Counted from the first letter of the stretch, positions 1 through 9,253 are shown. The stretch is DNA of 64,000 bases from Limimaricola cinnabarinus (GCF_002723615.1 NZ_KZ304951.1:331344-395343); one strand, 5' to 3'. The notes: generated from the sequence alone by a model not told the origin. Numbers and translations: made by a program.

Positions 1-717
1 CCAGTTCAATGCCGCCTCCACCGTTTCGACCATGCGCGCGCCTTCGGGCAGCGGCGGCCGGTCGAGCAGCACGACCTTCAGCCCCAGCGCGCGCGCCGCG
101 TCGAGCTTGGCGCGCCCGTCCTCACCACCCGAATCCTTGGTCGCCAGCACGTCGACGCCCAGAAGCGAGAACAGCGCCGTTTCGTCATCCACCGAAAAGG
201 GCGGGCGCGAGACGACCCAATCGCCGTTCTCATGGGGAAACGGCCCCGGCGCCGGATCGATCCGGCGGCACAGCACGCGGCGGCCCTCCAGCCCGGTGAA
301 GGCCTCGAGCCGCTGCGGTCCCGTGGCCAGGAACACGGTAGCGCCGCGCGGCACGTGATCCGCGAGATCGGCCTCGCGCGCGATCCGCGTCCAATCATCC
401 CCCGGGCCGGGCTGCCAGCCGCGGCGGCGGAGGATCACATGCGGCAGGCCGTCCTCGGCGCAGATCCGGGCGGTGCGCTCCGTGATGGCCTCCGCAAAGG
501 GATGCGTGGCGTCGATCACCGCCTCGATGCCCTGCGCCGCCACTGTCTCGCGGAACCCTTGCGCGCCGCCGAAGCCGCCCGTGTGCAGCGGCACGCCTGC
601 CTCCAGCGGCCGCCGCGTGCGCCCGGCGAGCGAGGCCAGCACCGGGATGGCGCGCGCCGCCAGACCGGCGGCGATCTCGCGCCCCTCGCGCGTGCCGGCG
701 AGCACCAGCACCGTCAC
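1..717 (-). CDS. cobK: Precorrin-6A / cobalt-precorrin-6A reductase, 3' end cut by the window edge
   Basis: Reduces the macrocycle of (cobalt-)precorrin-6A with NAD(P)H in corrin-ring synthesis; cytosolic. The frame opens with a Rossmann-like stretch VLVLAGTREGREIA and later has DATHPFA and the RVLCRRIDPAPGPFP segment, typical of the CobK/CbiJ family. The start is GTG at 717, whose GTGA overlaps the cbiD stop by 4 nt, indicating translational coupling. The frame is open to base 1 (239 codons), close to full family length, so only a few C-terminal residues are missing. It forms a minus-strand unit with cbiD. What is seen: the motifs, the overlap and the open end. Whether the substrate carries cobalt is not decided by the sequence. 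Confidence 0.88.
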   Translation of the reverse strand, partial: MTVLVLAGTREGREIAAGLAARAIPVLASLAGRTRRPLEAGVPLHTGGFGGAQGFRETVAAQGIEAVIDATHPFAEAITERTARICAEDGLPHVILRRRGWQPGPGDDWTRIAREADLADHVPRGATVFLATGPQRLEAFTGLEGRRVLCRRIDPAPGPFPHENGDWVVSRPPFSVDDETALFSLLGVDVLATKDSGGEDGRAKLDAARALGLKVVLLDRPPLPEGARMVETVEAALNW

Positions 718-1763
718 GAGGCGCGCCCCAGTATCGCGCCCGCCCGGTCAATCACCACCACGTCGAAAGCGATGGGGCTGCCATCCTGCGCCGTGCCGAA
801 GCGTTCAGCCAGCCGCGCCAGCGCCGCTCGGGCCACGCGCTGCCCCAGATCGGGGGCCATGCGGGACGCTTCCAGCGCCGTGTTGGCCCCTGCGATGCCG
901 GGCAGGCCCGCGAGATCGGCCAATGCCTCGAAATCGATCTGTGAGCGCGCCGAATGCAGATCCACCGCGCCCTGCGCCAGCTTGGTGATCTTGCCGATGC
1001 CGCCGCCGATGGTGACGCGCGGCACCGGGTGCTTGGCGAGGTATTTCAGCATCCCGCCCGCGAAATCGCCCATGTCGAGCATCGCGTGATCGGGCAGGCC
1101 GTAGAGCCCCTGCACAACCCTCTCCGACGTCGCCCCGGTGCAGCCCGCGACATGGCCCAGCCCCGCTGCGCGCGCCACGTCGACGCCGCGATGGATCGAG
1201 GCGATCCAGGCGGCGCAGGAAAAGGGGCGCACGATGCCGGTGGTGCCGAGGATGGAGATGCCTCCCGTTATCCCCAGCCGGGGGTTCCATGTCTTTCCCG
1301 CCAGCGCCGCGCCGCCTGGCACGGAGATGGTGATCTCCACATCCGGCGCGCGGGCGAGATCGGCGGCGATCTCGGCCACCACCTCCTCCATCATGGCGCG
1401 CGGCACCGGGTTGATCGCGGGCTCGCCCGCCGGGATCGGCAGGCCGGGTTTGGTCACCATGCCCACGCCCTCGCCCGCGCGAAAGGTCACGCCGCCCGCG
1501 CCCGCCCGCACTCGCGCCACGATCAGCGCGCCATGCGTCACGTCCGGGTCGTCGCCCGCATCCTTGACGATCCCCGCCTCGGCCCAGCCCGGTCCTTCGT
1601 CGCGATGGGTTACCGCGAAGACCGGCGTCTCACCGCGCGGCAGGGTGATCGAGACCTCGCTTGGCCAGTCGCCCCCCCACAGCCGCAGAAGCGCCGCCCG
1701 CGTCGCGGCGGCGGCGCAGGCGCCGGTGGTCCAGCCGCGGCGAAGGGGGGCGGAATTGCTCAT
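714..1763 (-). CDS. cbiD: Cobalt-precorrin-5B C1-methyltransferase CbiD
   Basis: CbiD makes cobalt-precorrin-6A by SAM-dependent C1 methylation with loss of the extruded C2 unit. The 349-residue product begins with the diagnostic LRRGWTTGACAAAA box (residues about 7-20) and has the glycine-rich GITGGISILGTTGIV and TIGGGIGKITKLAQG segments of the family. Length is normal. The start ATG at 1763 lies 82 bp from the divergent cobA start. The downstream cobK start overlaps its stop. CbiD is classically the anaerobic-route enzyme but also occurs in genomes that lack CobF, so its presence suggests this organism uses CbiD at that step. That last point is inference, since the remaining cob genes lie outside the window. 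Confidence 0.95.
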   Translation of the reverse strand: MSNSAPLRRGWTTGACAAAATRAALLRLWGGDWPSEVSITLPRGETPVFAVTHRDEGPGWAEAGIVKDAGDDPDVTHGALIVARVRAGAGGVTFRAGEGVGMVTKPGLPIPAGEPAINPVPRAMMEEVVAEIAADLARAPDVEITISVPGGAALAGKTWNPRLGITGGISILGTTGIVRPFSCAAWIASIHRGVDVARAAGLGHVAGCTGATSERVVQGLYGLPDHAMLDMGDFAGGMLKYLAKHPVPRVTIGGGIGKITKLAQGAVDLHSARSQIDFEALADLAGLPGIAGANTALEASRMAPDLGQRVARAALARLAERFGTAQDGSPIAFDVVVIDRAGAILGRAS

Positions 1764-1845
1764 GGGGCGACATTAGGCGCGCTGTGCGCGGGTGGAAAGC
1801 GCATCCGGGGTTTCCTCGCGCCCGGCGCGCGGCAATAACGAGGCC

Positions 1846-2697
1846 ATGACCGACTCGATCTCCCTTCCCGCCCATCATTGGCCCGCTCTCGAACCCGGCT
1901 GGGTCTGGCTGTGCGGCGCGGGGCCCGGCGATCCGGGCCTGCTCACGCTGCACGCGCTCAACGCGCTCAGGCAGGCCGACGTGATCGTCTATGACGCGCT
2001 GGTCGACGAGCGCATACTCGACTGGGCGCCCGAGGCCGAGAAGATCTATGCCGGCAAGCGCGGCGGCAAGCCTTCGGCCAAGCAGCGCGACATCTCGCTC
2101 AGGCTCGTGGATCTCGCCCGCGCCGGGCGGCGCGTGCTGCGGCTCAAGGGCGGCGATCCCTTCGTCTTCGGGCGCGGCGGCGAGGAGGCGCAGACGCTGG
2201 TGCAGCATGGGGTGCGGGTGCGGATCATCCCCGGCATCAGCGCCGGGATCGGCGGGCTGGCCTATGCGGGCATCCCCGTGACGCATCGCGACGTGAACCA
2301 GTCGGTGACCTTCGTCACCGGCCACGACCAGTCGGGCGAGACGCCCGCCTCGCTCGATTGGGCCGCGATCTCGCGCGGCAGCCAGGTGATCGTGATCTAC
2401 ATGGGGATGAAGCACGCCGCCGCCATCGCCAAGGCGCTGCTGGCCGCGGGTCGGCCCGGGGCGGAGCCGGTGGCCGTGGTGGCGGGCGCGACGACGCCCA
2501 CGCAGCAGGTGCTGGAAACCCGGCTCGACCGGATGGCCGAGGACATCGCCGCGAGCCGGCTCGAGCCGCCCGCGATCATCTGCATCGGCCGCGCGGCCTT
2601 GATGCGGCAGGTGCTCGACTGGCAGGGGCAACTCGCGGGCGAGCCCCCGCGCGATCTCGACCCGCTGGGACGCGGACGGCCCGCCGAGCAGGGCTGA
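1846..2697 (+). CDS. cobA: Uroporphyrinogen-III C-methyltransferase (SUMT)
   Basis: Transfers two methyl groups from SAM to uroporphyrinogen III to give precorrin-2, the branch point to cobalamin and sirohaem. The 283-residue protein has the SAM-binding start CGAGPGDPGLLT, the VYDALVD segment, the RLKGGDPFVFGRG motif and the VTFVTGH block, all hallmarks of the family. It is a single-domain enzyme without CysG dehydrogenase/ferrochelatase domains. ATG 1846 is preferred because the protein then starts just before the conserved core; upstream in-frame codons give unconserved residues. The last base of its stop overlaps the cobB ATG (TGATG), so the pair is coupled. It is divergent from cbiD. Confidence 0.95.
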   Translation: MTDSISLPAHHWPALEPGWVWLCGAGPGDPGLLTLHALNALRQADVIVYDALVDERILDWAPEAEKIYAGKRGGKPSAKQRDISLRLVDLARAGRRVLRLKGGDPFVFGRGGEEAQTLVQHGVRVRIIPGISAGIGGLAYAGIPVTHRDVNQSVTFVTGHDQSGETPASLDWAAISRGSQVIVIYMGMKHAAAIAKALLAAGRPGAEPVAVVAGATTPTQQVLETRLDRMAEDIAASRLEPPAIICIGRAALMRQVLDWQGQLAGEPPRDLDPLGRGRPAEQG

Positions 2698-3968
2698 TGC
2701 CCGGCCTGCTGATCGCCGCCCCCTCCTCGGGCTCGGGCAAGACGACGGTGACGCTCGGGCTCTTGCGCGCATGGGCGCGGCGCGGGGTGGCGGTCAGGGG
2801 CGCGAAATCGGGCCCCGACTACATCGATCCGCGCTTTCACGAGGCCGCCTGCGGCGCGCCCTGCTTCAACCTCGACGCCTGGGCCATGGGCCCTGACCGG
2901 ATCGTCGCGCTGGCGGGTGGCTCTGACACATTGGTGGTCGAGGGGGCCATGGGCCTGTTCGACGGCGCGCCGCCCGAGGGGCGCGGCGCAAGCGCCGATC
3001 TGGCGCGGATGCTCGGCCTGCCGGTGGTGCTCGTGATCGATGCGGCGCGCATGGCGCAGTCCGTGGCGCCGCTGGTCGCGGGTTTTGCCGGGTTCGATCC
3101 GGCGGTGAGCATCGGTGGCGTGATCCTCAACCGCGTCGGCTCGCCCCGGCACGAGGCGATGCTGCGGCGCGCCCTGTCGGGCATCGGCGTGAAGGTGCTT
3201 GGCGCCGTGCCGCGCGATGCGCAGCTGGCGCATCCTTCGCGGCATCTGGGGCTGGTGCAGGCGCATGAGCGCCCCGATCTCGATGCCTTTCTCGACTGTG
3301 CCGCCGATCTCGTGGAGGGGCATCTCGACCTCGACGGGCTGGCGGCGCTGGCCTCGACCGCTGCGGCCATGCCCTCTTGCGAGGGGCCGCGTCTGTCCCC
3401 CCCGGCGCAGCGGATCGCCCTGGCGCAGGACCGCGCCTTCGCCTTCGCCTATCCGCATCTCCTGGCCGATTGGCGCAGCCGCGGCGCCGAGATCCTGCCA
3501 TTTTCGCCATTGGCCGACGAGGCCGTCCCGAAGGCCGATCTCGTGCTGCTGCCGGGCGGATACCCTGAGCTTCATGCAGGGCGGCTGGCGGCAGCCGATA
3601 CCTTCATGCAAAGCCTGCGAAACGCACCTGAAGCAAATGATATATATGGAGAATGCGGCGGCTACATGGTCTTGGGCGAATGCCTGACCGATGCCGAAGG
3701 CAGGCCGCATCGCATGGCCGGGCTGCTGCGCCTCTCCACCTCCTTTGCAACGCGGAAACTGCACTTGGGCTATCGGCAGGTAAAGACGGCGCAGGGGCCT
3801 TTCGCGGGCGCGTGGGCGGCGCATGAGTTTCACTACGCCACAACGGTATCGGCCGAAGGCGATGCGCTGTTCGAAGCGCGCGATGCCGAGGGCATGGAAC
3901 TGCCGCCGATGGGGCTTCGCGAAGGCCGAGTCTTCGGCTCCTTCGCGCATCTGATCGATCGGGCGTGA
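2697..3968 (+). CDS. cobB: Cobyrinate / hydrogenobyrinate a,c-diamide synthase
   Basis: ATP- and glutamine-dependent amidation of the a and c side chains of the corrin ring. The 423-residue protein has an N-terminal dethiobiotin-synthetase-like P-loop (APSSGSGKTT, residues about 7-16), the KSGPDYIDPRFH substrate box and VEGAMGLFDG. The C-terminal class-I-like glutaminase domain carries LLPGGYPELHAG and GECGGYMVLG (the nucleophilic Cys). ATG 2697 overlaps the cobA stop. A short A+T-rich patch (about 3630-3650, in the stretch encoding EANDIYGECGG) interrupts otherwise uniform composition but does not break the frame. CobB and CbiA are hard to separate by eye, so the exact substrate is inferred. 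Confidence 0.93.
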   Translation: MPGLLIAAPSSGSGKTTVTLGLLRAWARRGVAVRGAKSGPDYIDPRFHEAACGAPCFNLDAWAMGPDRIVALAGGSDTLVVEGAMGLFDGAPPEGRGASADLARMLGLPVVLVIDAARMAQSVAPLVAGFAGFDPAVSIGGVILNRVGSPRHEAMLRRALSGIGVKVLGAVPRDAQLAHPSRHLGLVQAHERPDLDAFLDCAADLVEGHLDLDGLAALASTAAAMPSCEGPRLSPPAQRIALAQDRAFAFAYPHLLADWRSRGAEILPFSPLADEAVPKADLVLLPGGYPELHAGRLAAADTFMQSLRNAPEANDIYGECGGYMVLGECLTDAEGRPHRMAGLLRLSTSFATRKLHLGYRQVKTAQGPFAGAWAAHEFHYATTVSAEGDALFEARDAEGMELPPMGLREGRVFGSFAHLIDRA

Positions 3969-3999
3969 CAGGCGCGCCAATGGGCGCTACCGGTAAAGC

Positions 4000-5232
4000 A
4001 TGACATCAGCACTTATCTCCGACGATCACCGCGCGAAGCGCAACACCGCCTTTCTGGTCGCGGCTCAAGCGATCCTGGGTGCGCAGATGCCGATCCTCTT
4101 CGTGATCGGCGGTCTGGTCGGGGCGGAGTTGTCGCCCAATGCCTGCCTTGCGACGCTGCCGATCTCGCTCATCGTGTTCGGCTCCATGACCACCGCGCCA
4201 TGGCTGTCGCCGCTGATGCAGCGGCGCGGACGGCGCTTTGGCTTCGTGATCGGCGGCCTGGCGGGGGCGCTCGGGGCGGCGCTGGCGGCGCTGGGCCTTG
4301 TCATGGGGTCTTTCGCGCTGGTGCTGGCGGGCTCCTACGTGACCGGCATCTACATGTCGGCGCAGGGCTTCTATCGCTTCGCCGCTGCCGACAGCGCTTC
4401 GGACAGCTTCCGCCCCAAGGCGATTTCCTGGGTGATGGCGGGCGGTCTTGGCGCGGCGATCATCGGGCCGCAGCTCAACAAGGCGGTGCTCGATGCCTTT
4501 GCCGTGCCGTTTCTCGGCAGCTACCTCGCGGTTATGGCGCTCAATCTCGGGGGGCTGTTCCTGTTTCTCGGGCTCGACCTGCCCGCGGGCACGCGGGCCG
4601 ATCCGCAGGTCGCGCCGCGGCCCGCGCGGTCGCGCCGCGCGCTGCTGCGCGAGCCGGGCATCCTGGTGGCGATCCTGTGCGCCATGGTGGCCTACGGGCT
4701 GATGAACCTCGTGATGACCTCGACCCCGCTGGCGGTGGTCGGCATGGGGCATGGGCGCGATCACGCCAATGACATCGTCTCGGCCCATGTGCTGGCGATG
4801 TTCGTGCCGTCCTTCTTCACCGGCCACCTGATCGCGCGGTTCGGCGCGCCGAAGGTGGTCGGCGCGGGGCTGGCCTGCCTTGGCCTTGCGGGTCTGACCG
4901 GTCTCATGGGCACGGCGCTGCCGCTGTTTTATGGCGACCTGATCCTGCTGGGCCTTGGCTGGAATTTCGGCTTCATCGGCGCCACCGCGATGCTGACGGC
5001 AGAGCATCGCCCCGACGAGCGCGGCGTGGTTCAGGGGCTCAACGACACGGTGGTGTTCGGCTTCGTGACGCTGGCCTCGCTCGCCTCGGGCGGGTTGATG
5101 AACTGCTCGGGCGGTTTGCCCGCGCAGGGCTGGTTCTCGGTCAACGCGGCGATGTTCCCGGCGCTGGCGCTGGCGGGCGGCGCGCTGGTCTGGCTTCGGC
5201 TGCGCCGGGCGCGGGTTACCAGCGCCCCGTGA
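4000..5232 (+). CDS. MFS transporter, substrate unknown
   Basis: A 410-residue inner-membrane protein with about twelve hydrophobic segments and the central cytoplasmic linker of the major facilitator superfamily (after LPAGTRADPQV, about residues 195-210). A basic loop MQRRGRRFGFVIGG stands at the MFS signature position between TM2 and TM3. The gene starts 31 bp after cobB on the same strand and could be co-transcribed, but nothing in the sequence ties it to corrinoid transport. Its last 17 bp overlap the convergent gene at 5216-5986. Family is confident, substrate is not. Confidence 0.8.
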   Translation: MTSALISDDHRAKRNTAFLVAAQAILGAQMPILFVIGGLVGAELSPNACLATLPISLIVFGSMTTAPWLSPLMQRRGRRFGFVIGGLAGALGAALAALGLVMGSFALVLAGSYVTGIYMSAQGFYRFAAADSASDSFRPKAISWVMAGGLGAAIIGPQLNKAVLDAFAVPFLGSYLAVMALNLGGLFLFLGLDLPAGTRADPQVAPRPARSRRALLREPGILVAILCAMVAYGLMNLVMTSTPLAVVGMGHGRDHANDIVSAHVLAMFVPSFFTGHLIARFGAPKVVGAGLACLGLAGLTGLMGTALPLFYGDLILLGLGWNFGFIGATAMLTAEHRPDERGVVQGLNDTVVFGFVTLASLASGGLMNCSGGLPAQGWFSVNAAMFPALALAGGALVWLRLRRARVTSAP

Positions 5233-5986
5233 GCGCCTTGAGCGCGAGGCTGCCGCTCGCGCCCGCGGGACCGGCGCCAAGCGCCCCTTCGGCCACGCGG
5301 CGCGGATCGGCGATCGCGCGCTTCAGCACCCCTTCGGCCTGCCAGCCCGCGCGCAGGGCGGGCACGGCCTGCTTCGAGATCCGGGCCTTTCGCGCCTCGC
5401 GCAGCGCCGCGAGGCCGCGCCGGGCCAGTTCGCGCACCGCCTCGGGCCGCCCGTCGACCAAGGGCCGCTTGCCCCGCTCCTCGAAGCCGGGGATCGCCAT
5501 GAGCCACAGCGCCACGCCATGCCCGAACCCGGCCCGCCGGATCGCGGCCTCCTCGTCGTCACTCGCGCCCAGCGCCTTGGCCGAAAGCCACATCAGCCCG
5601 CCCGCCGTCGCGTCGAGATGCGCGTCGAGCGCGGCCTGATCCGCGAAGGGATCGGCATAGATGTCCCAACGCCGCGCGGCGACCAGCGCGTCGAGCGCGG
5701 CCTCGGGCAGCTCCGCTTCGCGCACGACCCGGCTCAGCGGTGCCGCCACCTCATGCGCGCGCGCGGGCGCACCTGAGACGATCTCCTCGATCACGTCGCG
5801 CCACCATTGCAGGCGCATCTCCGCGATCATGGCCTCCTTGGTCACGAAGGGCGCGCGCGCCACTTCGAGATTGAAGGCATAGAGCGGAAACAGCTTTTCG
5901 CGCGCAGCCACGGGGGCCGCCATCGCCGCGCGAAAGCGGTCGGGATCGCCGCGCTCGACCAGCCCGGCACAGGCTTCGATGCTCAT
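5216..5986 (-). CDS. Squalene/phytoene-synthase-fold protein, NDUFAF6-like
   Basis: A 256-residue soluble protein of the trans-isoprenyl diphosphate synthase (squalene/phytoene synthase) superfamily. The conserved helix LYAFNLEVAR...MRLQWWRDVI is the block shared with NDUFAF6, the mitochondrial complex I assembly factor. The Asp-rich DXXXD prenyl-diphosphate motifs of true phytoene synthases are not evident, and no crt genes are nearby, so a carotenoid role is unlikely. ATG 5986 follows the intercistronic motif described at 5998-6022. Upstream is cimA (stop at 6030) on the same strand, so it is probably the last gene of a cysS-cimA unit. Complex I assembly is an inference from the eukaryotic relative. 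Confidence 0.75.
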   Translation of the reverse strand: MSIEACAGLVERGDPDRFRAAMAAPVAAREKLFPLYAFNLEVARAPFVTKEAMIAEMRLQWWRDVIEEIVSGAPARAHEVAAPLSRVVREAELPEAALDALVAARRWDIYADPFADQAALDAHLDATAGGLMWLSAKALGASDDEEAAIRRAGFGHGVALWLMAIPGFEERGKRPLVDGRPEAVRELARRGLAALREARKARISKQAVPALRAGWQAEGVLKRAIADPRRVAEGALGAGPAGASGSLALKALTGRW

Positions 5987-5997
5987 GCGCGCCCCCC

Positions 5998-6022
5998 GTT
6001 CATCTTTCCGAAAATACGCAAA
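5998..6022 (-). repeat. Intercistronic motif, copy 1
   Basis: Read on the minus strand this is TTTGCGTATTTTCGGAAAG followed by ATGAAC and a G-run, lying between the cimA stop and the start of the NDUFAF6-like gene. A near-identical copy lies at 43138-43162, also directly before a minus-strand start codon. The GGAAAGATGAAC-GGGG part may act in ribosome binding. No other intergenic copy was found in the window. Confidence 0.7.
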
Positions 6023-6029
6023 CCCGGCC

Positions 6030-7658
6030 TCAGACCCGCGCGACCGGCTCGGCATTGTCGCGCACCAGCTTCCAGCGGATGGCGTCGACCAATGCGTCGA
6101 AGCTCGCATCGACGATGTTGGCCGAAACGCCGACGGTGGACCAGCGGTTGCCCTGCCCGTCCTCGCTGTCGATGATGACTCGGGTGACGGCGTCGGTGCC
6201 GCCATCGGTGATGCGCACCTTGAAGTCCACGAGATGCACGTCGTCGATGATCGACTGGTAGGGGCCGAGATCCTTGCCCAGCGCGCGGCTGAGCGCGTTG
6301 ACCGGGCCGCGGTCCGAGCCGTCGGGTCCCGCGCTTTCGGAGACGCTCATCACCTTTTCGCCGCCGATCTTCACCACGACGACCGCTTCGGAGAGCGACA
6401 CCATGCGCCCGCGCTTGTTGCGGCGGCGCTCGACGGTGACACGGTAGCGCTTCACTTCGAAGAAGTCCGGCAGGCGGCCCAGCTCGTCGAGCGCGAGAAG
6501 CTCGAAGCTCGCCTGCGCCGTGTCGTAGGAATAGCCGCGCGATTCCTGGTCCTTGATCCGGTCGAGGATGCGCGCCAGCGCCGGGTCGCCCTTTTCGACC
6601 TTGATGCCCGCGCGCAGCAATCGCTCGCGCAGGTTCGATTGCCCGGCCTGGTTCGACATCGGCACGATGCGGCTGTTGCCGACCAGCGAAGGCTCGATGT
6701 GTTCGTAGGTCGAGGGGTCCTTGGCGATGGCGCTGGCATGCAGCCCGGCCTTGTGCGCGAAGGCCGAGGCGCCGACATAGGGGGCCTGTTTCGAAGGCAC
6801 GCGGTTGAGGATGTCGTCCAGAAGCCGCGACGCATGACGCAACCCGCGGAGCGCCTCGAAGGTCACGCCGGTGTGCAGCGTCGACACATAGGGCTCTTTC
6901 AGCAGCAGCGTCGGGATCAGCGTGGTGAGGTTGGCGTTGCCGCAGCGCTCGCCCAGCCCGTTCAGCGTGCCCTGGATCTGCCGCGCGCCCGCCTCCACGG
7001 CGGCGAGCGAGCAGGCCACGGCCTGGCCCGTGTCGTCATGGCAGTGGATGCCGAGCCGGTCACCCGGGATGCCCGCCTCGACCACCGCGCGGGTGATGGC
7101 CGCGACCTCGTCGGGCATGGTGCCGCCATTGGTGTCGCACAGCACGATCCAGCGCGCGCCGGCGTCATAGGCGGCGCGGATGGCCGAGAGGGTGTAATCG
7201 GGGTTGGCCTTCCAGCCGTCGAAGAAATGCTCGGCATCGAACAGCGCCTCGCGCCCCTGCGCCACGATATGGGCGATGGAGTCGCGGATATTGGCGAGGT
7301 TTTCCTCGAGCGTGATGCCCAGCGCCGTGGTGACGTGGAAATCATGCGTCTTGCCGACGATGCAGACCGAGCGGGTGTCGGCGTTGAGCACCGCGGCCAG
7401 CACGTCGTCGTTCTCCGCCGAGCGCCCGGCCCGCTTGGTCATGCCGAAGGCGGTGATGGTGGCGCGCGTCTCGGGGCGGCTCTCGAAGAACTCGCTGTCG
7501 GTCGGGTTGGCGCCGGGCCAGCCGCCCTCGATGTGATCGACGCCGAGCGCGTCGAGCGCCTCGGCGATCTGGATCTTCTCGCGGGTGGAGAACTGGACCC
7601 CTTGGGTCTGCTGCCCGTCGCGCAGCGTGGTGTCGTAGAGATAGAGCCTGTCGGTCAT
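6030..7658 (-). CDS. cimA: (R)-citramalate synthase
   Basis: Condenses acetyl-CoA with pyruvate to citramalate, the first step of the threonine-independent route to 2-oxobutyrate and isoleucine. The 542-residue protein begins with [17 protein letters not shown], the HMGL-like TIM-barrel signature. It has the metal-binding HCHDDTG motif and NGLGERCGN, followed by a C-terminal LeuA-type allosteric dimerisation domain (about residues 395-530). Length and motifs match CimA of the TIGR00977 type rather than 2-isopropylmalate synthase. The start ATG overlaps the cysS stop by 4 nt, so the two are co-translated. Feedback inhibition by isoleucine is likely from the regulatory domain but not shown. Confidence 0.92.
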   Translation of the reverse strand: MTDRLYLYDTTLRDGQQTQGVQFSTREKIQIAEALDALGVDHIEGGWPGANPTDSEFFESRPETRATITAFGMTKRAGRSAENDDVLAAVLNADTRSVCIVGKTHDFHVTTALGITLEENLANIRDSIAHIVAQGREALFDAEHFFDGWKANPDYTLSAIRAAYDAGARWIVLCDTNGGTMPDEVAAITRAVVEAGIPGDRLGIHCHDDTGQAVACSLAAVEAGARQIQGTLNGLGERCGNANLTTLIPTLLLKEPYVSTLHTGVTFEALRGLRHASRLLDDILNRVPSKQAPYVGASAFAHKAGLHASAIAKDPSTYEHIEPSLVGNSRIVPMSNQAGQSNLRERLLRAGIKVEKGDPALARILDRIKDQESRGYSYDTAQASFELLALDELGRLPDFFEVKRYRVTVERRRNKRGRMVSLSEAVVVVKIGGEKVMSVSESAGPDGSDRGPVNALSRALGKDLGPYQSIIDDVHLVDFKVRITDGGTDAVTRVIIDSEDGQGNRWSTVGVSANIVDASFDALVDAIRWKLVRDNAEPVARV

Positions 7659-9043
7659 GCCTGCCCCTCCAGCTTGGCCGCGTCGAAGCCGGGGCCGGGC
7701 ACAAGCTCTACACCCGCCTTCGACATTCGAACCTCGACGCCAGCTTCCTTGAGCACAGCTTTCAGCCGATCTACTTCGGCGAAATCCTTATTTTCCATGG
7801 CTTTCGAACGCGCAGTCGTAACCTTGGACACCCAACTGGACAAATCGACCTCCGGTGTCGTGGCCCAAGCGGGTATGCGGTCTTCCATGAAGCCCATGAA
7901 TTGCAAACTGGCCCGGAGGGTGGATGCATCTTCAGCCAATGCCAGTTGATGAATTTCTGCGATAGCGCCTGCGGAGTTTAAATCGTCACCGAGAGCGTTC
8001 AGAACGCCTACGTACACATTTCCACCATTCTGTGCCGTAGCAGCAATCCTATACCAACGACGCAATGTCGCCTCGGCCTCGGCCCGCTTCTCCTCGGTCC
8101 AGTCCATCGGCTTGCGGTAATGCGTGCCGAGCATGACGAGGCGGATCACTTCGCCAGGCACGCCGCGCTCCAGCAGGTCGCGCACGGTGAAGAAGTTGCC
8201 CAGCGACTTGGACATCTTCCGGCCCTCGACCTGCAGCATCTCGTTGTGCATCCAGATATTGGCGAAATCGCCCTCCGGGTGGGCGCAGGCGCTTTGCGCG
8301 ATCTCGTTCTCGTGGTGCGGGAATTGCAGATCGATGCCGCCGCCATGGATGTCGAAGCTCGCCCCGAAGAGCTGATAGGACATGGCAGAGCATTCGATGT
8401 GCCAGCCGGGGCGGCCATGGCCCACGCTCTCGCCCTCGATCACCGGGCCGTCCCAGCCGGGCTCGCCCTCGCCCGAGGGCTTCCACAGCACGAAATCCAT
8501 CGGGTCGCGCTTGTAGGGCGCGACCTCGACCCGGGCGCCGGCGATCATGTCCTCGACATCGCGGCCCGAGAGCGCGCCGTATTGCTCGTAGCTCGCGACA
8601 GAGAACATCACGTGGCCTTCGGCGGCATAGGCATGGCCCGCCAGCGCCAGCCGCTCGATCATCGCGACCATCTGGCCCACGTAATCGGTGGCGCGCGGCT
8701 CGTGATCGGGGCGCAGCGCGCCAAGCGCGTCCATGTCCTGATGGTACCACAGGATCGTCTCGTCGGTGATCTCGCGGATCGGGCGGCCGGTCTGGGCCGC
8801 GCGGGCGTTGATCTTGTCATCGACGTCGGTGAAGTTGCGCGCATAGGTGACGTGATCGGGCCCGTAAACCTCGCGCAGCAGCCGGTAGAGCAGGTCGAAG
8901 ACCAGCACGGGGCGGGCATTGCCCAGATGCGCCCGGTCATAGACCGTCGGCCCGCAGACATAGAGCCGGACGTCCTTGGGGTCGATCGGCGCGAACTCCA
9001 CCTTGCGGCGGGTCTTGGTGTCGTGCAGGCGGATCGTCGTCAT
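7655..9043 (-). CDS. cysS: Cysteinyl-tRNA synthetase
   Basis: Charges tRNA-Cys. The 462-residue class I synthetase has the HIGH-equivalent in [13 protein letters not shown], the zinc-site CGPTVYD near the N-terminus (Cys about 29) and the KMSKS loop [13 protein letters not shown]. The frame is intact. The DNA encoding roughly the last 110 residues (about 7735-8060) is near 53% G+C and rich in A/T-ending codons (about 48-52% in the lowest blocks), unlike the rest of the gene and its neighbours at about 67%. This suggests the anticodon-binding/C-terminal part came by recombination. The gene is followed by a 4-nt overlap into cimA. Confidence 0.95.
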   Translation of the reverse strand: MTTIRLHDTKTRRKVEFAPIDPKDVRLYVCGPTVYDRAHLGNARPVLVFDLLYRLLREVYGPDHVTYARNFTDVDDKINARAAQTGRPIREITDETILWYHQDMDALGALRPDHEPRATDYVGQMVAMIERLALAGHAYAAEGHVMFSVASYEQYGALSGRDVEDMIAGARVEVAPYKRDPMDFVLWKPSGEGEPGWDGPVIEGESVGHGRPGWHIECSAMSYQLFGASFDIHGGGIDLQFPHHENEIAQSACAHPEGDFANIWMHNEMLQVEGRKMSKSLGNFFTVRDLLERGVPGEVIRLVMLGTHYRKPMDWTEEKRAEAEATLRRWYRIAATAQNGGNVYVGVLNALGDDLNSAGAIAEIHQLALAEDASTLRASLQFMGFMEDRIPAWATTPEVDLSSWVSKVTTARSKAMENKDFAEVDRLKAVLKEAGVEVRMSKAGVELVPGPGFDAAKLEGQA

Positions 9044-9134
9044 GTGGGCCTCGCAGGCGGTGACGCCGGCGGGCTGATCCTGTGTTCCATCTGGAAAACG
9101 TGAGAGCGGCCCGCGTGACGCAAGTCAGCAGGAA

Positions 9135-9221
9135 ATGATGCAGCCGATAATGATGCTCGTGCTCGTCATGGGATGCGATCTAGCAGCCGCATCCCCCCGC
9201 GTCCAGCGTCTCGGGCGTTGA
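9135..9221 (+). CDS. Possible 28-residue Met-rich leader peptide
   Basis: A short open frame starting ATGATG behind AGCAGGAA encodes MMQPIMMLVLVMGCDL and twelve more residues. It ends 32 bp before the aminotransferase ATG. Between the two lies a GC-rich segment with complementary GGGCG (9213-9217) and CGCCC (9238-9242) followed by TTTT (9243-9246), resembling a weak terminator. This is the layout of a leader-peptide attenuator. The ORF is short enough to occur by chance, and no conserved peptide is recognised. Confidence 0.2.
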   Translation: MMQPIMMLVLVMGCDLAAASPRVQRLGR

Positions 9222-9253
9222 CAGCCGCGCGCGGGCGCGCCCTTTTGCATGCC

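Noticed and set aside
1764-1845. Possible cobalamin riboswitch between cbiD and cobA
   Set aside because: Only 82 bp is available and no B12-box-like sequence was seen; the element needs about 200 nt.
5216-5986. Phytoene synthase for carotenoid synthesis
   Set aside because: The Asp-rich prenyl-diphosphate motifs are not evident, no crt genes are near, and the conserved block matches the NDUFAF6-like branch.
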